NCBI GenBank assembly: GCA_017303355.1
Contig: JAFLCU010000003.1
Location: 124,001 to 188,000 of the forward strand
DNA from: Caulobacterales bacterium
Lineage (GTDB): Bacteria > Pseudomonadota > Alphaproteobacteria > Caulobacterales > Aquidulcibacteraceae
DNA: 64,000 nucleotides
Reading direction: 5' to 3'
Positions 15,713-24,933 of the stretch are shown piece by piece. The position numbers and the translations under genes were made by a program. Each line of letters opens with the position of its first letter. The stretch's first letter is position 1. Below the pieces are notes generated by a model. It was given only the letters and a program-made list of their open reading frames with translations. It made no database searches and was not told the origin of the DNA.

Positions 15713-17197
15713 TCAGGCAAAAACGCCGGCTTCGATCAGGCCATAGACGCGCTTCATATCTCCGGCGAGCGAGCGATCTTGGCTCAGCCGCGCCGACACC
15801 GCGCGCACCTGGCCGTGCGCCTCTTGCAGCACCGGCGAGGTTTTGAGCGGCGCGTGAAAATCGACGCCCTGCGCCGCCGCCAGCAATTCAATGGCGATCA
15901 CATAAGCCGCGTTGCGGGCGATATCCCCGGCCTTGCGGCCAGCGAACGTGGCCATCGAGACGTGATCCTCCTGATTGGCGGAGGTCGGCAGCGAATCCAC
16001 GCTCGCCGGGTGCGCGAGCGTCTTATTCTCCGACACCAAGGCCGCGGCACTCACCTGCAGGATCATGAAGCCGGAGTTGAGGCCGCCATCCTCGACCAGA
16101 AACGCCGGCAAGCCGGAAAGCGCCGGGTCGATCAGCAGCGCGATGCGCCGCTCGCTCAGCGACGCGATCTCACTCGCCGCCATGGAAATCATGTCCGCCG
16201 CGAACGCCACCGGCTCGGCGTGGAAATTGCCGCCGGAAAGAATGGCGCCGTCCTCGGCGAAGACGAGCGGATTGTCGGTGACGGCGTTGGCTTCGATCTC
16301 AAGCGTGGCGGCGGCGCTGTTCAGCACATCCAGGCACGCGCCCATGACTTGTGGCTGGCAGCGCAACGAATACGGATCCTGCACGCGCTGATCGACCTCC
16401 GCCGAGCGATGGCTCTCGCGAATGGCGCTGCCGTCCATGAGCGCACGTAGCCGCGCCGCGACCTCGATCTGGCCTTTATGGCCACGCGCGATGTGGATGC
16501 GTTCGTCAAACGGCGCGTCCGTGCCTTTCAACGCATCGGTCGACATCGCGCCCGCGATCAGCGCGGCGTCGAATACATCCTGCGTGCGGAAGAGCGCGTC
16601 GAGCGCGAGCGCCGTCGAAATCTGCGTGCCGTTCAGCAGCGCAAGCCCCTCCTTGGGGCCAAGCGTGACCGGCGCCAGGCCTATGCGTCTCAACGCTTCG
16701 GATGCATCAAGGCGTTCGCCCTTCAAATCGATCTCGCCCGCGCCGATCAGCGCGCACGACATGTGCGCCAGCGGCGCAAGATCGCCCGACGCGCCGACAG
16801 AGCCCTGCGAAGGAATGACAGGCAGCGCGTTGTGCGCCAACAACGCCAGCAACGCATCGATCACGATGCGGCGAATACCCGAGCGGCCCGCCGCCAATGT
16901 GACAATCTTGATCGCCAGCGCCAGGCGCACCACGCGCTCGGGCAAATCCGGGCCGACGCCGACGGCGTGCGACAGCACCAGATTGCGCTGCAATTGTTCA
17001 AGCTTGTCGGCCTCGATGCGCGTCGATGCGAGTTTGCCGAAGCCCGTATTGATGCCGTAGAGCGCCGCACCCGATTGCAGCGCCTTGGCGACCGCGTCCG
17101 CGGACGCGTCGATGCGTGCGTAATCGGCTGCGTCGAGCGCGACACTGCCTTTGCCGGCCCAGATAGCGCGGAGTTGCGCGAGAGAGAGTTTCTTCAT
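15713..17197 (-). CDS. hutH: Histidine ammonia-lyase
   Basis: 494 residues. Converts histidine to urocanate and ammonia, the first step of histidine degradation. The MIO prosthetic group arises from the Ala-Ser-Gly triad at 136-138 in GSVGASGDLAPLAHM. Other signatures are GINTGFGKLA near 48 and the NDNPLVF segment near 300. Length is typical (about 500). Start ATG 17195-17197 with GGAAG upstream. It is the last gene of the minus-strand hutI-hutU-hutH set, 113 bp after hutU, with a repeat in the gap. Cytoplasmic tetramer by family knowledge. Confidence 0.97.
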   Translation of the reverse strand: MKKLSLAQLRAIWAGKGSVALDAADYARIDASADAVAKALQSGAALYGINTGFGKLASTRIEADKLEQLQRNLVLSHAVGVGPDLPERVVRLALAIKIVTLAAGRSGIRRIVIDALLALLAHNALPVIPSQGSVGASGDLAPLAHMSCALIGAGEIDLKGERLDASEALRRIGLAPVTLGPKEGLALLNGTQISTALALDALFRTQDVFDAALIAGAMSTDALKGTDAPFDERIHIARGHKGQIEVAARLRALMDGSAIRESHRSAEVDQRVQDPYSLRCQPQVMGACLDVLNSAAATLEIEANAVTDNPLVFAEDGAILSGGNFHAEPVAFAADMISMAASEIASLSERRIALLIDPALSGLPAFLVEDGGLNSGFMILQVSAAALVSENKTLAHPASVDSLPTSANQEDHVSMATFAGRKAGDIARNAAYVIAIELLAAAQGVDFHAPLKTSPVLQEAHGQVRAVSARLSQDRSLAGDMKRVYGLIEAGVFA

Positions 17198-17208
17198 GTC
17201 ACTTCCTT

Positions 17209-17293
17209 CGTCATTCCGGATGCGCGTACCGCGATCCGGAACCCAGAGGCAAAACGCACAGCTCTGTCATCTCCTGGAAGCCCCGGAATGACG
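17209..17293. repeat. Dispersed palindromic repeat (CGTCATTCCGG type) between hutU and hutH
   Basis: Ends are an inverted repeat of 11 bp: CGTCATTCCGG (17209-17219) and CCGGAATGACG (17283-17293), with a central part containing CGATCCGGAACCCAGAGG. Similar CCGG-ending hairpins with a GATGACG-like border appear at 24871-24899 and 42871-42918. This is a common kind of intergenic repeat in alphaproteobacteria, though the exact family is not assigned. Confidence 0.65.
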
Positions 17294-17310
17294 AGTGTGT
17301 TCAATGTCGG

Positions 17311-18975
17311 TCAGATCAGCGACGGCAGATCGAGCCCCTGCTCTTTCGCGCATTGGATCGCTTCGTCGTAGCCGGCGTCGGCGTGGCGCATCACGCCAGT
17401 GCCGGGATCGTTCCAGAGCACGCGGGCGATGCGCTTGGACGCCGCCTCAGTGCCGTCGCAGACGATGACGACGCCCGAATGCTGCGAATAGCCCATGCCG
17501 ACGCCGCCGCCATGATGCAGCGAGACCCAAGTCGCGCCGCCCGCCGTGTTCAGCAGCGCATTGAGCAGCGGCCAATCGCTGACGGCGTCGCTGCCGTCGC
17601 GCATCTTTTCGGTTTCACGGTTGGGCGAAGCCACCGAGCCAGAATCCAAATGATCCCGCCCGATCACGAGCGGGCCGATTTCGCCGCGCGCCACCATTTC
17701 ATTGAACGCCAGGCCAAGGCGATGCCGCTGGCCCAAGCCAACCCAGCAGATGCGCGCGGGCAAGCCTTGGAACGCGATGCGCTCTTTCGCCATGTCGAGC
17801 CAGCGATGCAGATGCGCATCGTCGGGGATCAGCTCTTTCACCTTCGCGTCGGTCTTAGCGATATCTTCCGTATCGCCGCGCAGCGAAGCCCAGCGGAACG
17901 GGCCGATGCCGCGGCAGAATAGCGGACGCACATAAGCGGGCACGAAGCCTGGATACGCGAACGCGTCTTCCACGCCTTCGTCCTTGGCGACTTGGCGAAT
18001 GTTGTTGCCGTAATCGACCGTCGGCACGCCTTGCTTGTGGAAATCGAGCATGGCCTGCACATGTACCGCGATCGAAGCGCGCGCCGCTTCGCGCACGGCT
18101 TCCGGATTTTGCGCGCGCGTTTGCACCCAGCGCTCGACGCTCCAGCCTGCCGGCAAATAGCCGTTCACCAGATCATGCGCGGAAGTCTGATCCGTCACCG
18201 CGTCGGGTCGGATACCGCGCTTGACCATCTCCGGCAGAATTTCCGCCGCGTTGCCAAGCAGGCCGACGGAGATCGCCTCGCCCTTGGCGCAAGCTTCATT
18301 GATGAGCTTCAGCGCCTCATCCAAGGTGTCGGCGCGTTTATCGAGGTAGCGCGTTTGCAGCCGCTTCTCGATGCGATCACTTTGGCATTCGATCGCCAAA
18401 CAGCACGCGCCCGCCATCACCGCCGCGAGCGGCTGGGCGCCGCCCATGCCGCCAAGGCCAGCGGTGAGAATCCATTTGCCCGACCAATCGCCGCCGAAAT
18501 GTTTGCGCCCCATCTCGGCGAAGGTTTCAAACGTGCCCTGCACGATGCCTTGCGTGCCGATATAGATCCACGAGCCCGCCGTCATCTGGCCGTACATCAT
18601 CAGGCCCTTGCGATCGAGCTCGTCAAAATGCTCCCAGGTCGCCCAGCGCGGCACGAGGTTTGAGTTGGCGAGCAGCACGCGCGGCGCATCCGCATGCGTC
18701 TTGAACACGCCGACGGGCTTGCCGCTCTGCACAAGCAGCGTCTCATCCTCTTCCAAGCGGCGCAGCGTTTCGACAATGCGATCATACGCCGCCCAATCGC
18801 GCGCCGCACGGCCAATGCCGCCATAGACGACAAGCTCTTCGGGATGCTCGGCCACCTCCGGATCGAGATTGTTCATCAGCATGCGCAAGGCGGCTTCGGT
18901 GAGCCAGCTTTTGCAGGTGCGATCGTTTCCACGCGGCGCGCGGATCACGCGCGATGCGTCGTGACGGGGATTCAT
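17311..18975 (-). CDS. hutU: Urocanate hydratase
   Basis: 554 residues, the usual length. Adds water to urocanate to form imidazolonepropionate using tightly bound NAD+. Signatures: N-terminal [17 protein letters not shown], the segment [19 protein letters not shown] (nucleotide-binding region, about 155-175) and the C-terminal [15 protein letters not shown] (about 480-495). ATG 18973-18975. It is the middle gene of the hutI-hutU-hutH transcript, with a small REP copy in the gap to hutI. No regulator gene (hutC) is in the window. Confidence 0.97.
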   Translation of the reverse strand: MNPRHDASRVIRAPRGNDRTCKSWLTEAALRMLMNNLDPEVAEHPEELVVYGGIGRAARDWAAYDRIVETLRRLEEDETLLVQSGKPVGVFKTHADAPRVLLANSNLVPRWATWEHFDELDRKGLMMYGQMTAGSWIYIGTQGIVQGTFETFAEMGRKHFGGDWSGKWILTAGLGGMGGAQPLAAVMAGACCLAIECQSDRIEKRLQTRYLDKRADTLDEALKLINEACAKGEAISVGLLGNAAEILPEMVKRGIRPDAVTDQTSAHDLVNGYLPAGWSVERWVQTRAQNPEAVREAARASIAVHVQAMLDFHKQGVPTVDYGNNIRQVAKDEGVEDAFAYPGFVPAYVRPLFCRGIGPFRWASLRGDTEDIAKTDAKVKELIPDDAHLHRWLDMAKERIAFQGLPARICWVGLGQRHRLGLAFNEMVARGEIGPLVIGRDHLDSGSVASPNRETEKMRDGSDAVSDWPLLNALLNTAGGATWVSLHHGGGVGMGYSQHSGVVIVCDGTEAASKRIARVLWNDPGTGVMRHADAGYDEAIQCAKEQGLDLPSLI

Positions 18976-19010
18976 GGGCAGCTCCGAATTTTCGATGCGT
19001 GTAGCGCTTC

Positions 19011-19035
19011 GGACCGCCGGCTTCCAGCCGGCATC
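19011..19035. repeat. REP-like unit, GGACCGCCGGC family (single copy C)
   Basis: A 25-bp self-complementary unit starting GGACCGCCGGCTTCCAGC and ending CGGCATC, between hutI and hutU. Identical over 25 bp to the unit at 30787-30811, and sharing the GGACCGCCGGC core with the inverted pairs at 1656-1751 and 10652-10716. No transposase is nearby. Confidence 0.75.
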
Positions 19036-19047
19036 GGCGTTTCGCGG

Positions 19048-20307
19048 CTACACGACCCGTCCGGCGAACACTCTTTCCCGCAGCAACGGCGCGCCCAGCC
19101 AATAGCTCAGCTCGGCTGGCGATTTCACGTCCCAGACCGCCAGATCGGCGGCCTTGCCCAGCTCCAGCGTGCCAACATCGTCCAAAATACCCAGAGCACG
19201 GGCGCCCTCGCGGGTGATGCCGGCGAGCGCTTCCTCGGGCGTCAGGCGGAAGAGCGTACACGCCATGTTGAGCGCGGCGAGCGGCGACGTCATCGGCGAG
19301 GTGCCGGGATTGCAATCGCTGGCCACCGCCATGCGCACGCCGGCCTTGCGCATCGCCTCAATCGGCGGCAGCTGCTTTTCGCGCAAAAAATAGAACGCGC
19401 CGGGCAACAGCACCGCGACCGTACCGTTCGCCGCCATCGCGGCGATTCCCGCATCGTCCAGATATTCCAAATGATCGGCGCTCAATGCCTTGTAACGCGC
19501 CGCGAGCGCCGCACCCTGCTGATTGCTGAGCTGCTCGGCATGAAGCTTCACCTCAAGGCCATTGGCGCGCGCGGCGGCGAACACGTACTCCACCTCTTCG
19601 GTCGTGAAGCCGATATTCTCGCAAAACGCATCAACGGCATCCGCCAAGCCCTCCGCGGCGATGGCGGGGATCATCACGTCGGCGACAAGTTTGACGTAAG
19701 CCGCGCGATCCTCCTTGAACTCGGGCGGAAGCGCGTGAAGACCAAGGAATGTGCGCTTTACTCGAACATGTTGTGCGCCTCCTCTCCCCCGCGAGGGGGC
19801 AGAGGGTTCTGGCCTGTACGTCTCCAACGCTTTCGCGGCTTCAAGCATTTTCAGTTCAGTTTCGAAATCGAGACCGTAACCGGACTTGATCTCCACACTC
19901 GTCACGCCCTCGCGCGTCAGCCCCGCCAAGCGGCGTGCGGCGCTTTCCGTCAGCTCTTCGCGTGTCGCCGCCCGCGTCGCCGCCACGGTGGAGACAATGC
20001 CGCCGCCGGCGCGCGCGATCTCTTCGTAGCTCGCGCCTTGCAGCCGCATCTCGAACTCGCGCGCGCGATCGCCGCCAAACACGAGGTGCGTGTGACAATC
20101 GACAAGACCCGGCGTGATCCAGGCATTGTCCAGGCGATGCACTTGATGCGCCAGTTCGTCGGCGGGCTTCGGCAGATCGGCGGCGTAGCCGATCCAGGCG
20201 ATTTTGCCCTCCTTCGCCGCCAGCGCGCCGCGCGCAATCGCGCCATACGCCGCGCCGCCTTCGGCCATGGTGGCGAGGTGGCAATCGATCCAGAGCGTGT
20301 CCCACAT
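19048..20307 (-). CDS. hutI: Imidazolonepropionase
   Basis: 419 residues (usual about 400). Amidohydrolase that opens imidazolonepropionate to N-formimidoylglutamate. The metal-binding H-x-H is in [13 protein letters not shown]; further His ligand and acid in LHAEQLS and the later [10 protein letters not shown] segment. About 15 extra residues near 165-178 ([16 protein letters not shown]) come from a shortened palindromic repeat at 19779-19812 and appear to be tolerated. Start ATG 20305-20307 ([14 protein letters not shown]) because the longer frame runs through the intergenic repeat; the ribosome site is weak. First gene of the hutI-hutU-hutH transcript. Confidence 0.95.
   Translation of the reverse strand: MWDTLWIDCHLATMAEGGAAYGAIARGALAAKEGKIAWIGYAADLPKPADELAHQVHRLDNAWITPGLVDCHTHLVFGGDRAREFEMRLQGASYEEIARAGGGIVSTVAATRAATREELTESAARRLAGLTREGVTSVEIKSGYGLDFETELKMLEAAKALETYRPEPSAPSRGRGGAQHVRVKRTFLGLHALPPEFKEDRAAYVKLVADVMIPAIAAEGLADAVDAFCENIGFTTEEVEYVFAAARANGLEVKLHAEQLSNQQGAALAARYKALSADHLEYLDDAGIAAMAANGTVAVLLPGAFYFLREKQLPPIEAMRKAGVRMAVASDCNPGTSPMTSPLAALNMACTLFRLTPEEALAGITREGARALGILDDVGTLELGKAADLAVWDVKSPAELSYWLGAPLLRERVFAGRVV
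19779..19812. repeat. Shortened palindromic element, in frame within hutI
   Basis: CCTCTCCCCC-GCGAGGGGGC-AGAGGGTTCTGG. This matches the right arm of the polA element, which shows GGGGAGAGGGTTCTGGG at the same place, so it is a deletion or half-copy of that family. On the minus strand it encodes [12 protein letters not shown], in the same reading phase as EPSPREGRG in polA. Confidence 0.7.
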
Positions 20308-20322
20308 CAGTTTGTCATAGCA

Positions 20323-20459
20323 CCCCCTCCCCTTGAAGGGAGGGGGCAGGGGGTGGGGTGAAGCGCCGCCGAATGCAGAAATAAGTGAGGCGCGCAAATT
20401 TTTCTCTGCGCGGAGGTTCACCCCGCCCCCCAACCCCCTCCCCTCAATGGGAGGGGGAG
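20323..20459. repeat. Full palindromic element between hutI and hutG
   Basis: Left arm CCCCCTCCCCTTGAAGGGAG (from about 20325) followed by GGGGCAGGGGGTGGGGTGAA; right arm TTCACCCCGCCCCCCAACCC then CCTCCCCTCAATGGGAGGGGG. The arms are about 40 bp and reverse complementary with a few changes, around a centre of about 55 bp. It takes up most of the divergent hutI/hutG promoter region, ending just 14 bp before the hutG start, so it may affect expression of both. Confidence 0.85.
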
Positions 20460-20473
20460 TCTATTGCATCACC

Positions 20474-21373
20474 ATGACCGATTCAGATTGCCGTTCCTGG
20501 TTTTCCGCCGCGGATTTGCTGACGCACGACGCCAACGCGCCGGTGGCGTTGATCGGCGCGCCGCTGGGCTTGGGCTCGATCACGCCCGGCAAGTGCGATC
20601 TCGCGCCCGCGACCTTGCGCGCCGCGCTGAAGCGCATGAGCGTCTATGATCTCGAAACCGAGACCGATCTCTCGGCCCTACGCGTGTTTGACGCCGGCAA
20701 TGTCGATGTCGAGCAAGCGCAGCCGGCGGAGGCGCTGGCGCCGATCGTTGCGCGCATGCGCCCGCTGCTTGGCGCATACAAACTCACCATGCTGATCGGC
20801 GGCAACAACGCGATCACGCGCCCTGCGGTGCATGCGCTTGATCCAACGCTGCAGCGCATCGGCCTGCTGACGCTCGATGCACATTTCGATCTGCGCGACA
20901 CCGATTGCGGGCTCACCAACGGCAACCCGATTCAGGCATTACTGGAAGATGGCATGCCCGGGGCCCACATCGCGCAAATCGGCCTGTTGCCGTTCGCAAA
21001 CACCAAGAAGGCGCACGAAAAGGCGAAAGCCGCGGGAATTTATGTCGCCACAGCCGCAGCGTGCCGCGCACAAGGCCTAGCCGCGATCGCCGAGAACGCG
21101 CTGGCGCGGCTCGCCGCGAAATGCGACGTCATCCACGTCGATTTCGATATCGACGTTATCGAGCGCCACGCCATGCCAGGCGCGCCTGGCGCACGGCCAG
21201 GCGGCGTCGCGGTGCAGGATTTCCTCGACGCCACGCGCCTGATCTGCGCGCATCCGAAAGTGAAAAGCGTCGATCTCACCGAGTTCGATCCTTCGCTAGA
21301 TGTCGCCGCCATCAGCGCGCTGACGGCGGCGCGCTGGGCCTGCGAGGTGCTGGCCGGCTATCTGAAACGATAG
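20474..21373 (+). CDS. hutG: Formimidoylglutamase-like ureohydrolase (arginase family)
   Basis: 299 residues, arginase/agmatinase fold. Place in the hut locus and the missing hutF support N-formimidoylglutamate to glutamate plus formamide. Metal-binding motifs LDAHFDLRD (D135, H137, D139) and VDFDIDVIE (near 227-233) are present. The motif that normally contributes a His (GGDHS) reads GGNNA (109-113), so one manganese ligand is replaced by Asn. Start ATG 20474; a longer in-frame extension would run through the palindromic element. Arginase-family enzyme is certain; the specific substrate is inferred from context. Confidence 0.85.
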   Translation: MTDSDCRSWFSAADLLTHDANAPVALIGAPLGLGSITPGKCDLAPATLRAALKRMSVYDLETETDLSALRVFDAGNVDVEQAQPAEALAPIVARMRPLLGAYKLTMLIGGNNAITRPAVHALDPTLQRIGLLTLDAHFDLRDTDCGLTNGNPIQALLEDGMPGAHIAQIGLLPFANTKKAHEKAKAAGIYVATAAACRAQGLAAIAENALARLAAKCDVIHVDFDIDVIERHAMPGAPGARPGGVAVQDFLDATRLICAHPKVKSVDLTEFDPSLDVAAISALTAARWACEVLAGYLKR

Positions 21374-21386
21374 GCCCGCCGACGCC

Positions 21387-22292
21387 TTACTCCGCCAGGA
21401 ACGTACGCACCTCGCTCACGAAGCGATCCAATTGATCAATCATGATGAAGTGGTAGCTCTCATCGATCCTCACGATGCGCGCCTGTGGCGTATCCACGTA
21501 CGACGCGCGCATGAAGCCCTCATATTGCTCGGCCGTGATCGGCGCTTGCGGCGGAATGACGAACAGAACCGTCATCGGCTGCGTGATGTTGCGCAATTCC
21601 GGGCGCAGATCGGTGACGATCAATTCATGGTACGCGTTCGCCACCGTCGGCACATTGCTCAGCCGCGAATGCTCGATGATGCGGGCGCGCTCGCTTTCGG
21701 TACGCACCATGCTGTTGATGGTTTGGATTGTTTGCGGTGAAACGACGCCCTGCGGCGACGCCAGCATGGCCGCGCGGATTTGATCCGCCACGGGCGCCAG
21801 GCTCTCCGGCGTCGCCGCAGGCCCGCCGAACATCGCCCCCATGAATGGAAACATATCGACGACCATCAGCTTGCCGACGAGTTCGGGATGGCGCGCCGTA
21901 AGCATCATGCCCATCGTGCCGCCCAGGGAGTGACCAATCACAGCCGGATGGTCGAGACCTTGTTCGCGAATATAGCGGGCGATTTCCTCGGCGACGGGCG
22001 CGGCAACCACGCCCTCGCCATTGGCGCCGGCCGGCGCGCCAGCAAAGCCATTCACTTGCACGAGGTGCACGCGATAGTTCGGACCGAGTGCGGCCACACT
22101 CGCATCCCAAATCTCGCGCGACGAACTGAGACCCGGAATGAAAATCACGTCTTGGCCGCTGCCTTGCGTCGTGACGCTGATGCGATCCGAACTGAAGCCA
22201 GCACTCGCATCGGCGCCGCCTGAGCCGCTGGCGCACGCAGCCAGCATCGAGGCCGCCATCACCAGGCCCGCAAGAAATCCGCGTCGCTTCAT
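21387..22292 (-). CDS. Alpha/beta-hydrolase lipoprotein
   Basis: 301 residues from ATG 22290-22292 (MKRRGFLAGLVMAAS), with a signal peptide ending in the lipobox LAACAS, so it is probably attached to a periplasm-facing membrane. The hydrolase core shows IFIPGLSSSREIWD (oxyanion-side HG-like motif), nucleophile elbow GHSLGG, and a C-terminal YHFIMID with the catalytic His. Substrate unknown; esterase or lipase-type. Convergent with hutG, 13 bp between the stops. A longer frame upstream overlaps the methyltransferase gene and is not used. Confidence 0.88.
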   Translation of the reverse strand: MKRRGFLAGLVMAASMLAACASGSGGADASAGFSSDRISVTTQGSGQDVIFIPGLSSSREIWDASVAALGPNYRVHLVQVNGFAGAPAGANGEGVVAAPVAEEIARYIREQGLDHPAVIGHSLGGTMGMMLTARHPELVGKLMVVDMFPFMGAMFGGPAATPESLAPVADQIRAAMLASPQGVVSPQTIQTINSMVRTESERARIIEHSRLSNVPTVANAYHELIVTDLRPELRNITQPMTVLFVIPPQAPITAEQYEGFMRASYVDTPQARIVRIDESYHFIMIDQLDRFVSEVRTFLAE

Positions 22293-22362
22293 TTTATTCT
22301 CCAGATGCGCGCCTGACCTAAGCGGCGCGCGCCGCCAAGGCAACCCGCGCTTTGTCGCCGGC

Positions 22363-22950
22363 TCAGCGCTCGGATGCGGCGCCAGAGAATTTTGTAAACG
22401 GCAGCAACATCGGCACGCGCCGCCGATAGGATGCGTACGCCTCATCGCCGAGATCACGGCGCAAGAAACGCTCCTCAAGCTTAGCCCGCAGCGAAACGCC
22501 CGCGATCAGCACGAGCGCGCCGGCGATCGCTTCGATGCGGCCGCGCTCGATCGCGGTTGCAATCACCGCCAGCAACAAGCCCGCATACACCGGATGGCGC
22601 ACCACGCCATAGGGTCCGGTATCGACGATGCGATGATCCTCCGTCGGCGCCGAGGCGCCCGACCAGAGCGGCCCCAGATGCAGCCGCGCCGCCCACGTGA
22701 ATAAAAGCCCCACGCCCACAAGCGCGAACATCGCCCAAGCCACGGGCGCGGGCGCCACCCACAACAGCGCAAAGCCCACGGGATAATAAGACGCGATCAG
22801 CATCACGAGCGCCGCCAGCGTCAGCACGCGGCTTGGGCTTTCGGCGCCAAGATCGTGATGCGACGCGGTGCGCGCGCTCCAGCCCGCCGCCATCACCCAT
22901 GCGACCAGCCACACCAGCCAAGCCACGACAATGGCCGCGCCCGCGCTCAT
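22363..22950 (-). CDS. Isoprenylcysteine carboxyl methyltransferase (ICMT)/PEMT-family membrane protein
   Basis: 195 residues from ATG 22950 (MSAGAAIVV), which has GGAGCGGCGGA upstream. Four or five hydrophobic segments; the C-terminal half has the family signature DTGPYGVVRHPVYAGLLL and ERFLRRDLGDEAYASYRRRVP that binds S-adenosylmethionine. Bacterial members methylate lipids or unknown small molecules; the substrate is not known here. An earlier in-frame start at 22995 would overlap the preceding gene's end by about 25 bp and is possible. Lies 19 bp downstream of the lipoprotein gene. Confidence 0.8.
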   Translation of the reverse strand: MSAGAAIVVAWLVWLVAWVMAAGWSARTASHHDLGAESPSRVLTLAALVMLIASYYPVGFALLWVAPAPVAWAMFALVGVGLLFTWAARLHLGPLWSGASAPTEDHRIVDTGPYGVVRHPVYAGLLLAVIATAIERGRIEAIAGALVLIAGVSLRAKLEERFLRRDLGDEAYASYRRRVPMLLPFTKFSGAASER

Positions 22951-22969
22951 TCCGCCGCTCCAGCTGCTT

Positions 22970-23800
22970 TCAGCGCTCGCATTGGATCGCTCCATTCGCC
23001 GCAAGGCGACACGTCCAATTCACTGGCGCGCGCACCTCTTGGACGGCGCCCTCCTGCACGACCACGCTCAATTGCTCGCCATCCTCGCGGTCGTCGTCCT
23101 CGTCCAGCGCGACGGACAATGCGACGCGTTCACCTTGACGATCAACGATCGCCACTGCGTGCGGATGAGCCGATGCATATGCCTCAACGCCACCCGGAAT
23201 CGGTGCGCCTAAGCGAAGAGCAGCCAGCGCGTGCGCGCGTTCATCCGATTCATCCATGGTCGAGCCGATCGCGCCGCCAACCAAGGCCGCGCCGATCACC
23301 GGCGCAAAAAACACCAGCGCCCCAACGCCCGTCATCACGTCACCCGCGCCCGTGCCCGTCGTGCTGTGATATTCTCGCCTGCACTGAATCTGCAGCAAGG
23401 TGTTGGCAGGCAACGGCGCCGCCTCGCCGGCGCGCCCGCCGACCAGATGCTCGAAACGTTGATCGCGGAAGACAAACGCATCAATGCGCTGCGGCAGATC
23501 CTCAACGCGAGCGCTGACGTGGTTCAGGTCGTAATGCTCCGGACAAGGATCCGCGGTTGCGAATATGCGATCGGCGCCGATGGAGACGACTTGGACTCCA
23601 TCCACCAACTCGGCGGCATCGAAAAGCAAGCTTTCCTCAGCAGCGGCTGCGCCCAGCAGGCTGCGCACGTCGCCCTGCGATCGGCCGAGCAATTGGTCGA
23701 TGCTGACCTCTGACAAATCAACAAAGGGAGGCCCAGGCGGCGGCCCACTCGCGCACGCCGCCATCAGCACAGCCAGGACGCCCGCCGCGAACCGCCGCAT
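22970..23800 (-). CDS. Uncharacterised lipoprotein
   Basis: 276 residues with signal peptide and lipobox LMAACA. Two or three Cys pairs (CPEHYDLNH, QCRREYHS, WTCRLAAN, QCER) suggest periplasmic disulphides. Middle contains a hydrophobic Gly/Ala stretch (GVGALVFFAPVIGAALVGGAIGS) resembling a glycine-zipper, sometimes seen in envelope proteins. Starts with the FVDLSEVSIDQLLGRSQGDV (first 20 residues quoted), which looks like the SmpA/BamE-type GKSxxDV motif; the similarity is loose. No family assigned. It lies 3 bp downstream of the quinone oxidoreductase stop. Confidence 0.72.
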   Translation of the reverse strand: MRRFAAGVLAVLMAACASGPPPGPPFVDLSEVSIDQLLGRSQGDVRSLLGAAAAEESLLFDAAELVDGVQVVSIGADRIFATADPCPEHYDLNHVSARVEDLPQRIDAFVFRDQRFEHLVGGRAGEAAPLPANTLLQIQCRREYHSTTGTGAGDVMTGVGALVFFAPVIGAALVGGAIGSTMDESDERAHALAALRLGAPIPGGVEAYASAHPHAVAIVDRQGERVALSVALDEDDDREDGEQLSVVVQEGAVQEVRAPVNWTCRLAANGAIQCER

Positions 23801-23803
23801 CGC

Positions 23804-24799
23804 CTACTCCATTGTCACCACAAGTTTGCCCGTGGCCGTGCGATCCATCAGCGAGCGGATCGCCTTGCCGCCTTCGGCCAGCGGATAGCGCGCGGAGATG
23901 CGCGGCTTGATCTTGCCTTCGGCGTAGAGCTTGAAGAGATCGCGCACATTGCTTTCGTGCAGCTTGGGCTCACGCGCGACGTGCGCGCCCCAGAACACGC
24001 CAACGATGGAAGAACTCTTCAGCAGCGTGAGATTGAGCGGCGGCGTCGGAATGCCAGCCGGGAAGCCGATCACCAGATAGCGGCTGTTCCAGTTCATCGC
24101 CCGCAGCGCCGGCTCGCAATAATCGCCGCCAACCGCGTCATAGACGACATCCGCGCCGCCGCCGGTGGCCTGCTTGAACGCATCCGCCAGCGCCTTGCCC
24201 TGCTCTTTCGCGAACGCGCCGGGCGGATAGATCACGGTCGCGTCCGCGCCGCACGCCTTGGCGAATTCGGCTTTCGCTTCGCTCGACACGGCGCCGACGA
24301 CTTTCGCGCCCATCGCCTTCGCCAGCTCGATCGCCGCCACGCCAACGCCACCCGCGGCGCCAAGGATCAGGACGGTCTCGCCCGGCTGCAACACGCCGCG
24401 ATCCTTCAGCGCGTAGTACGAGGTGCCGTAGGTGAGGATAAAGGCGCTCGCTTCATCGAAGGGCATCGTGTCCGGGATCGGCATGATGCGCGCGGCCGGC
24501 AGCTTGATCTTCTCGGCATAGCCGCCCCAACCGGTCGAGCCGATCACACGCTGGCCGACCTTCAAATGCGTCACGCCCGCGCCAACGCTCTCGACAACGC
24601 CGGCGACCTCGCCGCCCGGCGCGAAAGGGCGCTCGGGCTTGAACTGGTATTTGTCTTCGATGATCAGCGCGTCCGGGAAATTCACGCCCGCCGCCTTCAC
24701 CGCGAGCACCACCTCGCCTTCGCCCGCCACCGGATCGGGCAGCTCAGCCAGTTCGAGGCTCTCGGGCGGTCCCACCTTGGTGCTGATCAGCGCTTTCAT
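23804..24799 (-). CDS. NAD(P)H:quinone oxidoreductase (zinc-free MDR family)
   Basis: 331 residues. Medium-chain dehydrogenase/reductase: N-terminal GroES-like domain (MKALISTKVGPPESLELAEL start), then the nucleotide-binding motif LILGAAGGVGVAAIELAK at about 145-165. Zinc-binding Cys clusters of alcohol dehydrogenases are absent, as in QOR. It reduces quinones or enones with NADPH by family knowledge. Start ATG 24797-24799 has GGGAGAG upstream on the minus strand. First of three same-strand genes, 3 bp before the lipoprotein gene. Confidence 0.9.
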   Translation of the reverse strand: MKALISTKVGPPESLELAELPDPVAGEGEVVLAVKAAGVNFPDALIIEDKYQFKPERPFAPGGEVAGVVESVGAGVTHLKVGQRVIGSTGWGGYAEKIKLPAARIMPIPDTMPFDEASAFILTYGTSYYALKDRGVLQPGETVLILGAAGGVGVAAIELAKAMGAKVVGAVSSEAKAEFAKACGADATVIYPPGAFAKEQGKALADAFKQATGGGADVVYDAVGGDYCEPALRAMNWNSRYLVIGFPAGIPTPPLNLTLLKSSSIVGVFWGAHVAREPKLHESNVRDLFKLYAEGKIKPRISARYPLAEGGKAIRSLMDRTATGKLVVTME

Positions 24800-24870
24800 C
24801 GTCTCTCCCTTTGCGAGCGTGTGTAACGCCTTTCCAACATTCCACCACAGAGAAGACAATACGCCCCGTC

Positions 24871-24899
24871 TTCCCGGATGCCGCTGCGCAGCTCCGGGA
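24871..24899. repeat. Short CCGGGA hairpin repeat
   Basis: TCCCGGATGCCGCTGCGCAGC-TCCGGGATG (24870-24900). The flank GATGACGAACA is like the border of the 17209-17293 element, so it belongs to the same type of interspersed repeat. It lies between two divergent genes. Confidence 0.5.
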
Positions 24900-24933
24900 T
24901 GACGAACACTGAGGTTTGCGCGATAGTGCGGAC

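Noticed and set aside
14552..16450. 632-residue plus-strand reading frame opposite the proline-rich lipoprotein and hutH
   Set aside because: Low-complexity Arg runs come from reverse-complemented CCG/CCA codons; it crosses two real genes.
18694..20361. 555-residue plus-strand frame opposite hutU and hutI
   Set aside because: Shadow of well supported hut genes; no motif.
20333..20473. N-terminal extension of hutG into the palindromic element
   Set aside because: The extension is only the repeat read in frame, with no similarity to the family; ATG 20474 matches the expected N-terminus.
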